Both the position numbers and the translations under genes were made by a program. DNA of 54,394 bases from an uncultured Prochlorococcus sp. (GTDB lineage Bacteria; Cyanobacteriota; Cyanobacteriia; PCC-6307; Cyanobiaceae): the NCBI GenBank assembly GCA_902591275.1, contig CACJAC010000004.1, forward strand, positions 1-54,394, written 5' to 3'. Within the stretch, counting starts at the first letter, position 1. The number at the start of each line of letters is the position of its first letter. Positions 28,396-37,886 of the stretch are shown here, piece by piece. Under the pieces are notes generated by a model that worked only from the letters and a program-made list of their open reading frames with translations, was not told where the DNA came from and did no database searches.

Positions 28396-28908
28396 ATGTC
28401 AGTCTCAAAGAATAATCAACTATTTTCAGCCGATAAGAAATTAAATGATTTAAGTAATATAAAAGAATTTATTAATAGTGCAAATTCAAGATTAGATGCA
28501 ATAACCTCAATAACTAATAATTCCCATGCAATCGCAGCAGACGCTGTAACAGCAATGATTTGCGAAAATCAAGATTCACTTAATTCAAAAATATCTTTAA
28601 ATACAACTAACAAGATGTCCGTTTGTTTAAGAGATGGAGAAATAATCCTAAGGATTGTTGCTTATCTTTTAATTTCTAATGACGAATCAGTTTTAGAAAA
28701 AAGTTGTTTGAAGGATCTTAAAAATACTTATCTTGCTCTTGGGGTACCTTTAAGAAATGCAAGAAGGGTTTTTCAATTAATGCGAGATGCTACTATCTCT
28801 GATTTAAATTCAACAGTTAATAATATGCGTGGAAACAAAGGCTTTCTTCCTAAATTAATATCTGAAACAGAGTTTCAATTTGAAAGGATAATTAATCTTT
28901 TAAACTAG
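28396..28908 (+). CDS. cpeB: degenerate phycoerythrin beta subunit
   Basis: 170 residues. [26 protein letters not shown] and [11 protein letters not shown] identify phycoerythrin beta. Chromophore sites compared with ordinary CpeB: the Cys82 equivalent is kept (C77), the Cys61 equivalent is kept (C56), the Cys50 equivalent is Ala45, and the C-terminal Cys165 is absent, so mainly one bilin can be bound. No cpeA, linker or phycobilisome gene is nearby. High-light Prochlorococcus retains such a subunit with a single phycoerythrobilin and no antenna role; a sensor role has been suggested but not shown. Its tail overlaps cpeS by 17 bp. Confidence 0.92.
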   Translation: MSVSKNNQLFSADKKLNDLSNIKEFINSANSRLDAITSITNNSHAIAADAVTAMICENQDSLNSKISLNTTNKMSVCLRDGEIILRIVAYLLISNDESVLEKSCLKDLKNTYLALGVPLRNARRVFQLMRDATISDLNSTVNNMRGNKGFLPKLISETEFQFERIINLLN

Positions 28909-29440
28909 CTAAATTCCTTATCTCTGAAGTATGAGAAGTCTGAATAACTGAGTTATTTCCAAGATTTCTAATAGTAGAAAATCTGGATCTTACATGAGTG
29001 GATAAAAAGGAGATTCTTTCTTCGGAAACTGTTGATTTATAAATAGTTTTAATGTGTAAATTATTTTGTTCATCAACAAAATAATTGGATGATGAAATAA
29101 AGGATTCTGTATAACCTTTATTTCTTAAAACAATTCCTGAATTTATATCTTTGGGTAAAAAAATCAGAATAGTTTCATCTCCCTCACTAATATCATCGTC
29201 CCAATCACTAATAGCTTGCCAGTTTATAGAAATGGCTATGCACTCTAGGTTTAAACTAAATTTATAATTTTTAAAAATTTCAACGACTTTTTTATTTTTT
29301 TTGTTGATATGTTTTATATATATTTTACTAGTTGAGTTTTCAAATTCCTGAAAAGCTAAAGTGTGAGAACTTCTAATAGATTTCCACTCTCCTATACTTT
29401 TATCAATGAATTGATTAATTATTGTTAGATTCTTCGTCAA
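28892..29440 (-). CDS. cpeS: phycobiliprotein bilin lyase CpeS
   Basis: 182 residues of the CpeS/CpcS lyase family, which attach bilins to the Cys82-type site of beta subunits. The N-terminal [15 protein letters not shown] and the beta-rich remainder, with [21 protein letters not shown] strands, fit the family. Since its only plausible target here, CpeB, keeps that cysteine, the pair makes functional sense. The start is TTG at 29440. It overlaps the 3' end of cpeB and, at its own 5' end, a 59-residue gene. Confidence 0.88.
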   Translation of the reverse strand: MTKNLTIINQFIDKSIGEWKSIRSSHTLAFQEFENSTSKIYIKHINKKNKKVVEIFKNYKFSLNLECIAISINWQAISDWDDDISEGDETILIFLPKDINSGIVLRNKGYTESFISSSNYFVDEQNNLHIKTIYKSTVSEERISFLSTHVRSRFSTIRNLGNNSVIQTSHTSEIRNLASLKD

Positions 29441-29594
29441 GTTTATCTTCTACGGAATGATTTTCTGCTTTTTGTATCATTCTTACCATTGAATCCACCA
29501 TTAATCTCTTTGCAGAAGTTACTTTTAATCCAGAAGGAGTAGTTGATATTTGTTCTCCAGGGCGATCATATGAAGTTGGTCTAAATGGAGTCAT
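29415..29594 (-). CDS. 59-residue conserved-looking hypothetical protein overlapping cpeS
   Basis: A 59-codon frame from the ATG at 29594. It begins [17 protein letters not shown], continues with a likely helix ([22 protein letters not shown]) and ends with an acidic tail ([12 protein letters not shown]). The last 26 bp overlap the start of cpeS in another frame, so cpeS translation may depend on it. The amino-acid mix is far more protein-like than chance AT-rich sequence. I do not recognise it. Position between cpeS and a membrane-protein gene suggests a link to the remaining phycoerythrin function, by context only. Confidence 0.65.
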   Translation of the reverse strand: MTPFRPTSYDRPGEQISTTPSGLKVTSAKRLMVDSMVRMIQKAENHSVEDKLDEESNNN

Positions 29595-29711
29595 CTAATA
29601 ACTTTAAAAATTAATCGATTTCTATTCTTGCATGAATTATCATTTATATAGTTATTGTTTGCGAAAATGTCATATCTTTCTTCTTTGATTACATAATTAT
29701 CAACCGTTTTG

Positions 29712-30347
29712 TTATTTAGGCATTTTATTTTTTGCCAATCCTGAAATAGTCGCTAAAGCAAACATTCCTAATAGAGCAATCCCTAGAAATAATCCTGCTC
29801 CTTGGCTAACTCCAGCTCCTACTGCTACTAGTATAGAATCACTGATTAGGAGACTTATTAATAATGCAGGAGTAAATATTTTCCATCGAGTTCCTCCAAT
29901 ACCAATTGCGTAGCTTAGAAAATCAAAAAGGCCAGTCATTAGTAGACCTGTCATAAGAAAGAAATTTTCTTCTAGCTGGTTTTGATTAAAACTTTCAATC
30001 TTTTGCATTGCTTTCGGGCCTACTAAATTACGTACAGGAACTCGACCATAATTTCTTGCTATAAAGAAAGCAGCTTGGCAAAAAACGATATCAGAAAAGA
30101 TTATTGTCATGTAACCTTTTTGAAATCCAAGTAATGAACCAGCTAGCAGAGAATAAGCTGAACTTGGAAGGGCAGGTAAAATAATACTTACTCCTCTGAG
30201 TATGAATATTCCAAAAGGAGCCCAAATCCCCATACTTTCTATTTTGTTCCTTAAAGGTTCAATCCCATAATTTTGGATTAAATAAATCAATACAACAAAT
30301 ATTGCTATAAAAAAAACCACTGAAAGAAATTTCTGTATTTTATTCAT
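29712..30347 (-). CDS. TVP38/TMEM64 (DedA/VTT-domain) membrane protein
   Basis: 211 residues with five to six hydrophobic segments. The central region (PLRNKIESMGIWAPFGIFIL, RGVSIILPALPSSAYSLLAG, then LLGFQKGYMTI) carries the VTT/SNARE-associated fold of the TVP38/DedA superfamily, now linked to phospholipid scrambling or transport in other organisms. Substrate here is unknown. A 117-bp gap separates it from the 59-residue gene on the same strand. Confidence 0.8.
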   Translation of the reverse strand: MNKIQKFLSVVFFIAIFVVLIYLIQNYGIEPLRNKIESMGIWAPFGIFILRGVSIILPALPSSAYSLLAGSLLGFQKGYMTIIFSDIVFCQAAFFIARNYGRVPVRNLVGPKAMQKIESFNQNQLEENFFLMTGLLMTGLFDFLSYAIGIGGTRWKIFTPALLISLLISDSILVAVGAGVSQGAGLFLGIALLGMFALATISGLAKNKMPK

Positions 30348-30482
30348 TATTTTTCTAATAAATTTATTGAAAGTAAATTCTTAATTTTAATATTTGATTC
30401 TATCTATAATAGAAATACTAATCAATTAAAATTTTTAATCTTTTATTTTCTAATAAAAATTTTTTGTATTCCATATGTAGTT

Positions 30483-30902
30483 ATGATTAATTCTAAGAAT
30501 AAAGTTAATTCAATATTTTTTAGAAATTTCATTAATTTAATCCTTTCGATTATCGTTTTCTTTTGTATTTCAATAAAAAAATCACATGCTTTGCCTCATG
30601 AATGGGTTGGAGTCCCTAAAAGTGAATACGGAGAGCAGTTATGGGATAGGCAAAGTATAAAAAGGAATGAGGATGGTTCTGTAAGAGTTTTGAGTAAATT
30701 TATTCCCAAAACAAAAAGTGAAATTACTAAGGATATTCTCTATACAATGGATATAAATTGTTTTGAAAAATTATTTAGAGATGTTGATGTCTCCATAGAT
30801 GAAGCAAATAGTAAATTCAATGATTTAGCTAATTGGCAAGATCCAAATGGAGATAAACTGATTTTGGGTGTTATTGGTCAAGTCTGCAGAGTCGAAAACT
30901 AA
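30483..30902 (+). CDS. small exported hypothetical protein
   Basis: 139 residues. A signal peptide is likely: basic start, hydrophobic stretch about 15-32 (INLILSIIVFFCISI) and a cut near the alanine of SHALPHEW. The mature part has LPHEWVGVPKSEYGEQLWD, a single pair of distant cysteines (MDINCFEK and GQVCRVEN) and a patterned beta-strand composition. It faintly resembles small surface-adhesin-E-like periplasmic proteins, but I would not name it. A hairpin terminator shared with tRNA-Phe follows. Confidence 0.7.
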   Translation: MINSKNKVNSIFFRNFINLILSIIVFFCISIKKSHALPHEWVGVPKSEYGEQLWDRQSIKRNEDGSVRVLSKFIPKTKSEITKDILYTMDINCFEKLFRDVDVSIDEANSKFNDLANWQDPNGDKLILGVIGQVCRVEN

Positions 30903-30959
30903 AAATCTTAAGTTATAGAAAAATACAAAAAAATAACGGGTTTCAATATTAAAAAGTAT

Positions 30960-30983
30960 AAAACCTCTCAAAGAAGAGGTTTT
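30960..30983. terminator. bidirectional hairpin terminator
   Basis: Perfect 9-bp inverted repeat: AAAACCTCT (30960-30968), six-base loop, AGAGGTTTT (30975-30983). It serves the exported-protein gene on the plus strand and tRNA-Phe on the minus strand. The stem core is shared with the psbT terminator at 35524. Confidence 0.75.
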
Positions 30984-30988
30984 AAAGG

Positions 30989-31061
30989 TGCCAGGACCCA
31001 GATTTGAACTGGGGACACGGCGATTTTCAGTCGCCTGCTCTACCAACTGAGCTATCCCGGC
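30989..31061 (-). tRNA. tRNA-Phe (GAA)
   Basis: 73 nt, full cloverleaf: acceptor GCCGGGA pairs with TCCTGGC (one G-U), D-loop AGCTCAGTTGGTAGAGC, anticodon loop CTGAAAA with GAA, T-loop GTTCAAATC. CCA is not encoded. Followed by a hairpin terminator. Confidence 0.97.
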
Positions 31062-31153
31062 TCTAACCTATATACTTTAAATTAAGATGTGTAGTTTGTG
31101 AAACCCTTTTAATTAAAAATTTTATATCTTCATCAAATATTCTAAAAAAACCT

Positions 31154-32383
31154 TTATTTTGAGTTAATCGCTAATAAGGCAGTACCAAATGAAGTGTTTT
31201 TTTTACATGAAACTATTGGTATTTTGATAATTTTTTCTCTTATTTTTCTCCACTGAGGGTTTTTTGAACCTCCACCAATAGTAATAATTTTTTTTGGAAG
31301 TGAACCTGTTAGTTCGCCTAGTTTTTCCCATCCTTTCAATTCGATCTTAGCTAGCCCCTCGAACAAAGCATGTAAATAAAGTGAGTCGCTTACTGGCCTT
31401 GGACCAAGTATCGGCTCTAAATTAGAATTATTAATAGGAAATCTCTCTCCTTTACTATTAAGAGGTAAAAGATTTAAAGAAGTCGTTTTTGATGGATTTA
31501 TTTGTCTACTGAGCTCCTTTATTTCTAAATCAGAAAAGAACTGAGACAAGATACCGCATCCTGCGTTTGATGCTCCTCCACAAATCCAATCGCCGTTTAC
31601 TCTATGGTTTGTAATCCCTTGTTTTTTTACAGGTTTATCAATAATTTTTTTAACTACAATAGTTGTTCCTAAAACTGTTAGACCATCTTCTTTACTTAAA
31701 CCTGAAGCTATTAAACTTGCATTAGAGTCAGTGGTGCCTGAGATTAATATTAATTTCTTATTCAATTTAAATCTATCTGCTAGATCAAAATTCACTTCCC
31801 CAATAATTTTTCCACTTTTTATTATTTTAGGTAGGCATTTTTGCCATGAAGTATTGAGATAGCTTTTTGGCCATGATTCTTCTTTTAGATCCCAACCAAG
31901 TTTTATATTATTTCCTTCTTCTCCATGAGTCCAATCTTTTAAAAACCAACCAGTTATCCAATCAGATTGATGTCTTAAAAGTATATTTGTCCCATATTTA
32001 TCTATAAGTTTTAAAGCTTTAGCAAGACTACTGTATGGAGTTCGCAGATGATCTTCTCCAGAAGTTAGTGATTCAAGAAGGATTTTATCTTCATTACATG
32101 CTTGGTCATAGGGTATTGCTTCTCCTATCGGCTCACCTTGTAAATTTGATGCTGTTAAAGTTCCTGAGGTGCCGGAGATAGCCAACTTATTAAGGTTAAT
32201 TTTTACCTCTGTAGGTAAGTTTACTAAAAGATTTTCACAAGAATTGATCCATGAATTTGGATTTTTAAAGCTGTATGTGTAAGGGATTGAATTTGAATAT
32301 ATTAATTCCTTATGAAGATTAATTATTGATATTCTTGCACCACTGGTTCCAAAATCTAACCCTCCATAAAAATTATCAGGCAT
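31154..32383 (-). CDS. FGGY-family carbohydrate kinase (D-ribulose kinase-like)
   Basis: 409 residues of the FGGY sugar-kinase family. The N terminus GLDFGTSGARISIIN is the phosphate-binding loop; LAISGTSGTL, ISGTTDSNASLIASG and ITIGGGSKNPQWR follow in order. Cyanobacterial and plant relatives phosphorylate D-ribulose, which would feed ribulose-5-phosphate to the Calvin cycle, but specificity cannot be proven from sequence. It lies 11 bp after metK on the same strand. Confidence 0.8.
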   Translation of the reverse strand: MPDNFYGGLDFGTSGARISIINLHKELIYSNSIPYTYSFKNPNSWINSCENLLVNLPTEVKINLNKLAISGTSGTLTASNLQGEPIGEAIPYDQACNEDKILLESLTSGEDHLRTPYSSLAKALKLIDKYGTNILLRHQSDWITGWFLKDWTHGEEGNNIKLGWDLKEESWPKSYLNTSWQKCLPKIIKSGKIIGEVNFDLADRFKLNKKLILISGTTDSNASLIASGLSKEDGLTVLGTTIVVKKIIDKPVKKQGITNHRVNGDWICGGASNAGCGILSQFFSDLEIKELSRQINPSKTTSLNLLPLNSKGERFPINNSNLEPILGPRPVSDSLYLHALFEGLAKIELKGWEKLGELTGSLPKKIITIGGGSKNPQWRKIREKIIKIPIVSCKKNTSFGTALLAINSK

Positions 32384-32394
32384 AGAAAAAATAT

Positions 32395-33636
32395 TTATAA
32401 AAAGATTTTGGAGGCCTCTGATAATTGGGCTGCTTTTTCTTCAACATTTTCCCAAGGGAGCTCAAGATCTCTTCTGCCAAAATGTCCGTAGGAAGCAGTC
32501 TTTCTAAAAAAATTACCTCCCATTTTTTTTGGTAGATTTCTTAAGTTAAATTCTTTTATTATTGCTGCTGGTCTTAAATCGAAGTGCTCATTAATTAGCT
32601 CAGTCAAATTAGCTTGTGAAATAACACCTGTGTCAAAAGTTTCCACGAGAATGGAAATTGGTTTTGCAACTCCAATTGCATAACTTAATTGTACTTCTGC
32701 TTTTTTTGCCAATTTTGCCTTAACTATGCTTTTAGCTACATAACGTGCTGCATAAGCGGCTGATCTATCGACTTTTGTGGGATCTTTACCAGAAAATGCC
32801 CCTCCTCCGTGTCTTGCATATCCACCATAAGTATCTACAATAATTTTCCTGCCAGTGAGCCCTGCATCTCCTTGAGGCCCCCCTACGACAAATTTACCCG
32901 TTGGGTTTACTAGAAATCTTGTTTTGCTTATGTTAGGTTTGATTTCCAAATCTTCAGTAGCAGGAATTACAACATGCGTCCATAAATCTTCTTTTATTTT
33001 TTGACGAATTTCTTCTTCCTTTGTTATTCCATTAATCTCAGGATTATGTTGGGTTGATATTAAAATGGTGTTAATAGAGACTGGTAAACCTTTTTCGTAA
33101 TCAATGCTTACTTGAGTTTTCCCATCAGGTAATAGATAATTGAGGACTTCTTCATGCCTTACTTTGGCAAGTTGAATGGCTAACCTATGTGCCAAGCTAA
33201 TAGGTAAGGGCATTAATTCAGGCGTCTCATCGCATGCATAGCCAAACATGATGCCTTGATCACCAGCTCCAGTATTATTTTCCATGTCATCGTTAACATC
33301 GTCCGCTTCGTCTACTCCTTGGGAAATATCCGGTGATTGCTCGTCAAGTGCTACTAATACAGCACAACTATTTGCGTCAAAACCACCTGCTCTGGAGCCT
33401 TCGTATCCAATTTCTTTAATTACATTTCTGACAAGTTTAATGTAATCGACTTTTGCTTTTGAAGTTATTTCTCCAGTAAGTAAACAAAGACCTGTATTAA
33501 CGACAGTTTCGCATGCAACTCTGCTTTCTGGATCTTCTGTCAATAAAGCATCTAATACAGCGTCACTAATTTGATCACATATTTTGTCAGGATGACCTTC
33601 AGTTACTGATTCAGAAGTGAAAATGAAATCACTCAT
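32395..33636 (-). CDS. metK: S-adenosylmethionine synthetase
   Basis: 413 residues. MetK makes SAM from methionine and ATP in a two-step reaction. [13 protein letters not shown] (15-27), [12 protein letters not shown] (about 122-133), the P-loop-like [19 protein letters not shown] and the DTG motif are all present. Length is slightly above average. A perfect TATAAT lies 88-93 bp upstream. mtnP in the same window recycles a SAM by-product. Confidence 0.97.
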   Translation of the reverse strand: MSDFIFTSESVTEGHPDKICDQISDAVLDALLTEDPESRVACETVVNTGLCLLTGEITSKAKVDYIKLVRNVIKEIGYEGSRAGGFDANSCAVLVALDEQSPDISQGVDEADDVNDDMENNTGAGDQGIMFGYACDETPELMPLPISLAHRLAIQLAKVRHEEVLNYLLPDGKTQVSIDYEKGLPVSINTILISTQHNPEINGITKEEEIRQKIKEDLWTHVVIPATEDLEIKPNISKTRFLVNPTGKFVVGGPQGDAGLTGRKIIVDTYGGYARHGGGAFSGKDPTKVDRSAAYAARYVAKSIVKAKLAKKAEVQLSYAIGVAKPISILVETFDTGVISQANLTELINEHFDLRPAAIIKEFNLRNLPKKMGGNFFRKTASYGHFGRRDLELPWENVEEKAAQLSEASKIFL

Positions 33637-33723
33637 TTACAAATAATTTTGAGTTAATACTTTATCCTAAATTAGATTATCGTTACAAAGCAATTTTTGT
33701 AAATTTAAAAACACTTGAACAAG

Positions 33724-33729
33724 ATTATA
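33724..33729 (-). promoter_or_regulatory. candidate -10 element of metK
   Basis: A perfect TATAAT on the minus strand, in the 137-bp gap between rpsA and metK. Transcription from about 33716 would give a leader near 80 nt. I saw no SAM-riboswitch-like fold in that leader. Confidence 0.45.
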
Positions 33730-33773
33730 TAGGCTTAATTTTTGATGTTCGCGTATAAAACAAATAAGTGAAT

Positions 33774-34865
33774 TTATGCCTTTTCAGCTGTAGCTATGGG
33801 AATCTCTTCGTTATCGTCAGTTTGTTCAAATAACATTTGTTTATATTTCGCAGCCATTTCTTCAGCTTTACTAAAAACTTTTTGAGGATCAGTTAGCATA
33901 TCGCCTGGTTCGGGTTCAAGTGCTTTAGTGGATAATGAAATTCTCCCTCTCTCTGAATCAAGGTCGATTATCATAACTTTCATTTGGTCACTCACATTTA
34001 AAACGTTATGAGGAGTCTCAATATGTTCATGACTAATCTCAGAAATGTGCAATAGACCACTAACTCCACCAATATCAATAAAGGCTCCATAAGGTTTAAT
34101 ACCTTTTACAGACCCAACAACAACTTCGCCAACCTCAAGTCGGTTCATTTTTTTCTCAACTAACGCTCTTCTATGGCTTAGAACTAATCTATTTCTCTCT
34201 TCATCAACCTCAAGAAATTTTAAAGGCAAATATTCACCTTCTAAGTCATCTTTTATTTTTCGAGCACTTATGTGTGATCCTGGGATAAAACCTCTCAAGC
34301 CTTCTACCCTTACAAGAGCTCCACCTCTGTTTGTAGCAAAAACTTCAGAGTATATAGTTGCATCTTCTTTTTGGAGTTGTCTAACCCTTTCCCATGCTCT
34401 TTGATATTCAATTCTTCTAATGGAGAGGGCTAATTGGCCATCTTCATTCTCTTCGCTCATTATGAAAAATTCTCTACTTTCTGAAGGTTGTAAAACATCA
34501 TTAAGTCCTTCAACTCTATTTATTGAAACCTCCTGAACAGGCATAAAAGCTGCTGTTTTTGCACCTATATCTATCATGGCTCCTTTGGGCTCTAGAGCAA
34601 AAACGGTACCTTTAACTAGATCGCCAGGCTTAAAGTTATAGTCATACTTACCCAAAAGTGATGCAAATTCTTCTTGTGTGAATCCTGCGTTGTCAAAATC
34701 CGTAGTTGTTCTGCTAGAGGAAGAATCTGCTGAAGGTATATCGCTCTTCTCGAATAATAAATCTTCCTCATTTTGGGATGCTGAATCATTATCTAATTCA
34801 GAAGAATTTTTAATTTCTTGATCCTCAGAAATTTCGTTAATGGTTTGGGAAGAATTTTCGTTCAT
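33774..34865 (-). CDS. rpsA: 30S ribosomal protein S1
   Basis: 363 residues with three S1 RNA-binding domains (roughly 80-150, 168-235, 250-320), e.g. KGTVFALEPKGAMIDIGAKTAAF and GSVKGIKPYGAFIDIGGVSG. Cyanobacterial and plastid S1 are this short, unlike the six-domain enterobacterial form. The first 75 residues are acidic and serine-rich. S1 helps ribosomes bind structured mRNAs. A small hairpin lies just upstream of the start (34880-34894), and no Shine-Dalgarno box is obvious outside it. Confidence 0.93.
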   Translation of the reverse strand: MNENSSQTINEISEDQEIKNSSELDNDSASQNEEDLLFEKSDIPSADSSSSRTTTDFDNAGFTQEEFASLLGKYDYNFKPGDLVKGTVFALEPKGAMIDIGAKTAAFMPVQEVSINRVEGLNDVLQPSESREFFIMSEENEDGQLALSIRRIEYQRAWERVRQLQKEDATIYSEVFATNRGGALVRVEGLRGFIPGSHISARKIKDDLEGEYLPLKFLEVDEERNRLVLSHRRALVEKKMNRLEVGEVVVGSVKGIKPYGAFIDIGGVSGLLHISEISHEHIETPHNVLNVSDQMKVMIIDLDSERGRISLSTKALEPEPGDMLTDPQKVFSKAEEMAAKYKQMLFEQTDDNEEIPIATAEKA

Positions 34866-34879
34866 TTGTTGTATCGCAG

Positions 34880-34894
34880 ACTACCTAAGGTAGT
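34880..34894 (-). promoter_or_regulatory. hairpin in the rpsA leader
   Basis: ACTACC-TTA-GGTAGT on the minus strand folds into a 6-bp stem (7 bp with a one-base centre) ending 14 nt upstream of the rpsA ATG. Its 3' arm holds the only GGTAG-like sequence near the start. Position suggests a translational control element. Confidence 0.4.
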
Positions 34895-34973
34895 TAGAAA
34901 GGAATGCTACTAGCCTGCAAACCAATAGCAAAAGCATTTGTGATATGTATTCTACACTTTAGGATGCTGAATT

Positions 34974-35453
34974 TTATGAAATTGAAGCTAATTGGTTTTT
35001 TGAACTTCCCTTTAGAGATTCAAGAGTAGAAATAAAATCTTTTACCCCATTAAATTTTCTGTAAACTGAGGCGTATCTTATATAGGCGACTTCGTTTTCT
35101 TTCCTCAGATTTTTAAGTATTAATTCTCCGATTTGTGAAGATTTAATATCTTTATTAGAATCTTGAACGATTTGAGATTCAATTCCATCTACGAAATTAA
35201 TAATTGCTTCACTACTGAAGTTAGTCTTTTCGCATGCTCTTGATATTCCAGTAAATAATTTTTGTTTATCAAATAATTCTCTGCCACCGTCTTTCTTTAA
35301 AACAGAAACTGGCATTGTTTCCACTCTTTCATAAGTTGTAAATCTAAAGCTGCAATTTAAGCACTCTCTTCTTCTTCGAACACTTTTACCACTATCAGCA
35401 GATCTAGATTCCAAAACTCTGCTATCTGTGTTTTGACAGGTTGGACACTGCAT
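34974..35453 (-). CDS. nrdR: transcriptional repressor NrdR
   Basis: 159 residues. The N-terminal zinc ribbon has CPTCQN and CLNCSFRF pairs, followed by the ATP-cone domain starting near residue 48 ([18 protein letters not shown]). NrdR senses ATP/dATP and represses ribonucleotide reductase genes. Length is standard. It lies downstream of the psbB-psbT terminator on the same strand and upstream of rpsA. Confidence 0.95.
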   Translation of the reverse strand: MQCPTCQNTDSRVLESRSADSGKSVRRRRECLNCSFRFTTYERVETMPVSVLKKDGGRELFDKQKLFTGISRACEKTNFSSEAIINFVDGIESQIVQDSNKDIKSSQIGELILKNLRKENEVAYIRYASVYRKFNGVKDFISTLESLKGSSKNQLASIS

Positions 35454-35513
35454 GTGGTGAAATAAGTTGCACTTTAACTCTAATAGTAGAGTAATTTACT
35501 AATTATGAAAAGT

Positions 35514-35547
35514 AAAAAAAAAACCTCTTTAATAAGAGGTTTTTTTT
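35514..35547 (-). terminator. psbB-psbT terminator hairpin
   Basis: Strong inverted repeat: A-run plus CCTCTT (35516-35529), loop TAAT, AAGAGG plus an eight-T run (35534-35547), a 14-bp stem. It lies immediately after the psbT stop on the minus strand and separates the operon from nrdR. The symmetric A/T flanks make it able to act in both directions. Confidence 0.85.
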
Positions 35548-35551
35548 AAGT

Positions 35552-35650
35552 TCATTTCCTGTCGAATTTAGGTGGGTCTCTAAAGGCGACAGCAAAGAAT
35601 AAAGTAACAACTGCGAGAGTTAGAATAAGAACGTAAGCAAAAGCTTCCAT
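35552..35650 (-). CDS. psbT: photosystem II protein T
   Basis: 32 residues: [19 protein letters not shown], then [13 protein letters not shown]. One transmembrane helix, at the PSII dimer interface near QA. It begins 23 bp after psbB on the same strand, the conserved psbB-psbT pairing. Confidence 0.97.
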   Translation of the reverse strand: MEAFAYVLILTLAVVTLFFAVAFRDPPKFDRK

Positions 35651-35673
35651 AAGATTAAGTAAATAAGTTTAGT

Positions 35674-37197
35674 TTAAACCCTTCCTGGGATTCTTCTTGT
35701 GGTTTCGTCACCAAGTTTCTTGAATAAACCAAATTCAACTTGGTCTCCAATCTCAGCATCAATACCAGCAAAGGAATTTCTGTAAAGAGTTCTTGAAGCA
35801 TGCCACCAATGGCCAAACAAGAATAGCAATCCGAAACATAAATGTGCATATGTAAACCATGCTCTTGGTGAGCTTCGGAATACACCGTCAGATTTATAGG
35901 TCTCTCTGTCAAACTTGAATGCTTCTCCAAGTTGAGCCTTTCTAGCTAATCTTTTCACTACTGCAGGATCTGTAAATGTTTGTCCATCTAGGTCTCCACC
36001 ATAGATAGTTGCAGTAATGCCAGTTTGCTCAAATGAGTACTTTGCTTCAGCTCTTCTAAATGGGATATCTGCCCTTACATTACCTTCTTTGTCTTCAAGA
36101 ATGACAGGGAAGTTTTCAAAGAAATTAGGAATTCTTCTAACTTCTAATTCGTTACCTTCCTTATCTTGGAAAGCAATGTGACCTTGCCAACCAGTTGGTA
36201 AACCATCACCATTAACAAGAGCTCCAACTCTGAATAATCCCCCTTTAGCTGGACTATTACCTACATAATCGTAGAAGGCTAATTTTTCTGGTATCGAAGC
36301 ATATGCCTCTGATTTAGTAGCACCATCGTCAATAGCAGCTTGTACTCGTCTATTAATTTCAGTTTTGAAATAGCCTGAATCCCATTGATATCTAGTAGGA
36401 CCAAAAAGCTCTATTGGGGTGGTTGCTGAGCCGTACCACATTGTTCCTGAAACAACGAAAGAAACAAATAGTACAGCAGCTAAAGCACTAGCAAGAACGC
36501 CTTCGAGACTTCCAAGTTTTAACGCTCTGTAAAGTCTTTCTCCAGGCCTGTTGGTAATGTGAAAAATGCCTCCAATAATTCCCATTAGTCCTGCTGCAAT
36601 ATGATTAGCTACAATACCTCCTGGATTAAAAGGATTAAATCCTTCAACTCCCCAGGAGGGTGATACAGCTTCTACATGACCATTTAAACCATAGGGATCA
36701 GAAACCCAAATCCCCACGTTTGCGCAATGAAAAGCTCCAAAACCAAAACATGTAAGTCCAGCAAGGAGAAGGTGAATTCCAAAAATTCTTGGTAAATCAA
36801 GAGCAGGCTCACCAGTTCTTGAATCTTCCCATAAATCCAGGTCCCAATATGTCCAGTGCCAAATAGATGCCAACATCAATAGGCCACTAAATACTATGTG
36901 TGCTGCCGCAACTCCTTCGAAACTCCAGAATCCAGGATCAACACCAGTAGCACCCGTAATATCCCATCCATTCCAACTACTTGTGATACCTAGTCTTGCC
37001 ATGAAAGGCATAACGTACATCCCCTGTCTCCACATTGGATTGAGAACAGCATCAGAAGGATCAAAAATGGCTAATTCATAAAGAGCCATTGAACCGGCCC
37101 AGCCGGCTAATAATGCAGTATGCATAAGATGCACAGCAAGTAGTCGACCTGGGTCATTAATAACTACTGTGTGAACTCGATACCAAGGCAATCCCAT
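35674..37197 (-). CDS. psbB: photosystem II CP47 chlorophyll protein
   Basis: 507 residues, six transmembrane helices and the large lumenal loop between helices V and [22 protein letters not shown] is the invariant start; chlorophyll-ligand histidines occur in LMHTAL, FHCANVG, NHIAAG and LFGHWWH. CP47 is an inner PSII antenna. Only 222 bp separate it from the divergent ferredoxin gene. Confidence 0.98.
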   Translation of the reverse strand: MGLPWYRVHTVVINDPGRLLAVHLMHTALLAGWAGSMALYELAIFDPSDAVLNPMWRQGMYVMPFMARLGITSSWNGWDITGATGVDPGFWSFEGVAAAHIVFSGLLMLASIWHWTYWDLDLWEDSRTGEPALDLPRIFGIHLLLAGLTCFGFGAFHCANVGIWVSDPYGLNGHVEAVSPSWGVEGFNPFNPGGIVANHIAAGLMGIIGGIFHITNRPGERLYRALKLGSLEGVLASALAAVLFVSFVVSGTMWYGSATTPIELFGPTRYQWDSGYFKTEINRRVQAAIDDGATKSEAYASIPEKLAFYDYVGNSPAKGGLFRVGALVNGDGLPTGWQGHIAFQDKEGNELEVRRIPNFFENFPVILEDKEGNVRADIPFRRAEAKYSFEQTGITATIYGGDLDGQTFTDPAVVKRLARKAQLGEAFKFDRETYKSDGVFRSSPRAWFTYAHLCFGLLFLFGHWWHASRTLYRNSFAGIDAEIGDQVEFGLFKKLGDETTRRIPGRV

Positions 37198-37419
37198 CGG
37201 TTAATTTCTAGTAACTATGCTGAATAAACAGCTAAACATCACGATAGTAAGGGTTTTTTAGTCTTTGAGGGATTTTTGTAAATAAATTTATTTTCTTGCA
37301 AAAGTTGGGCAAATCCATTAGCAGAACATAGTTTACAAGAAATTTTTAGCTAAAAACTGTTAATATTTTGGTCACAATTCTCAAAGTAAAACGCCAAAAT
37401 AAGAAAAATAACTAAAAAA

Positions 37420-37782
37420 ATGGCAACTATCAGATTTATCCGTGAGGACTTAGAGGTTCAATGTAATCCTGGTGAAAATTTAAGAGAATTGGTAATGAAA
37501 GAAAACTTACAACTTTATGGTTTAAAAGGTATTTTGGGAAATTGTGGAGGTGCAGGACAATGCAGTACTTGCTTTATTTCAGTTGAAGGTGGAAACAAAA
37601 ATTCTTTGAGTCCTCTTACATCTGTAGAACTAGAAAAACTAAAAAATAGACCAGAAAATTGGCGCCTTGCATGTCAAACATTGATAAAATCATCCGCTGT
37701 AATTTTAACAAAACCACAATCTCCCCCCTCAAATTTGGAAGAACTAAAAAAAATTAGTGTAAATAAAAAATTATCTCGATAA
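37420..37782 (+). CDS. [2Fe-2S] ferredoxin
   Basis: 120 residues. Cluster ligands C42, C48, C51 and C85 (GNCGGAGQCSTC, WRLACQT) give the C-x5-C-x2-C-x33-C pattern. This is nearer to adrenodoxin/thylakoid ferredoxin-like proteins than to the main PetF (C-x4-C-x2-C). It is divergent from psbB, which may link it to PSII. The C-terminal 25 residues are basic. The electron partner is unknown. Confidence 0.85.
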   Translation: MATIRFIREDLEVQCNPGENLRELVMKENLQLYGLKGILGNCGGAGQCSTCFISVEGGNKNSLSPLTSVELEKLKNRPENWRLACQTLIKSSAVILTKPQSPPSNLEELKKISVNKKLSR

Positions 37783-37886
37783 ATTGTTTAAGACTGTTAA
37801 TCAGTTTATAAAATTTGTTTATTTTTCCACTTTATTCCAAGTTATATGTCTATAGTCTTAATACCTAATATAGAACTACCAATTAA

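Noticed and set aside
33637..33773. SAM riboswitch in the metK leader
   Set aside because: The leader is about 80 nt, AT-rich, and shows no multi-helix core; only a -10 element was supported.
35655..35930. 91-codon minus-strand frame inside the psbB 3' end
   Set aside because: It overlaps psbB in another frame, and psbB is unambiguous.
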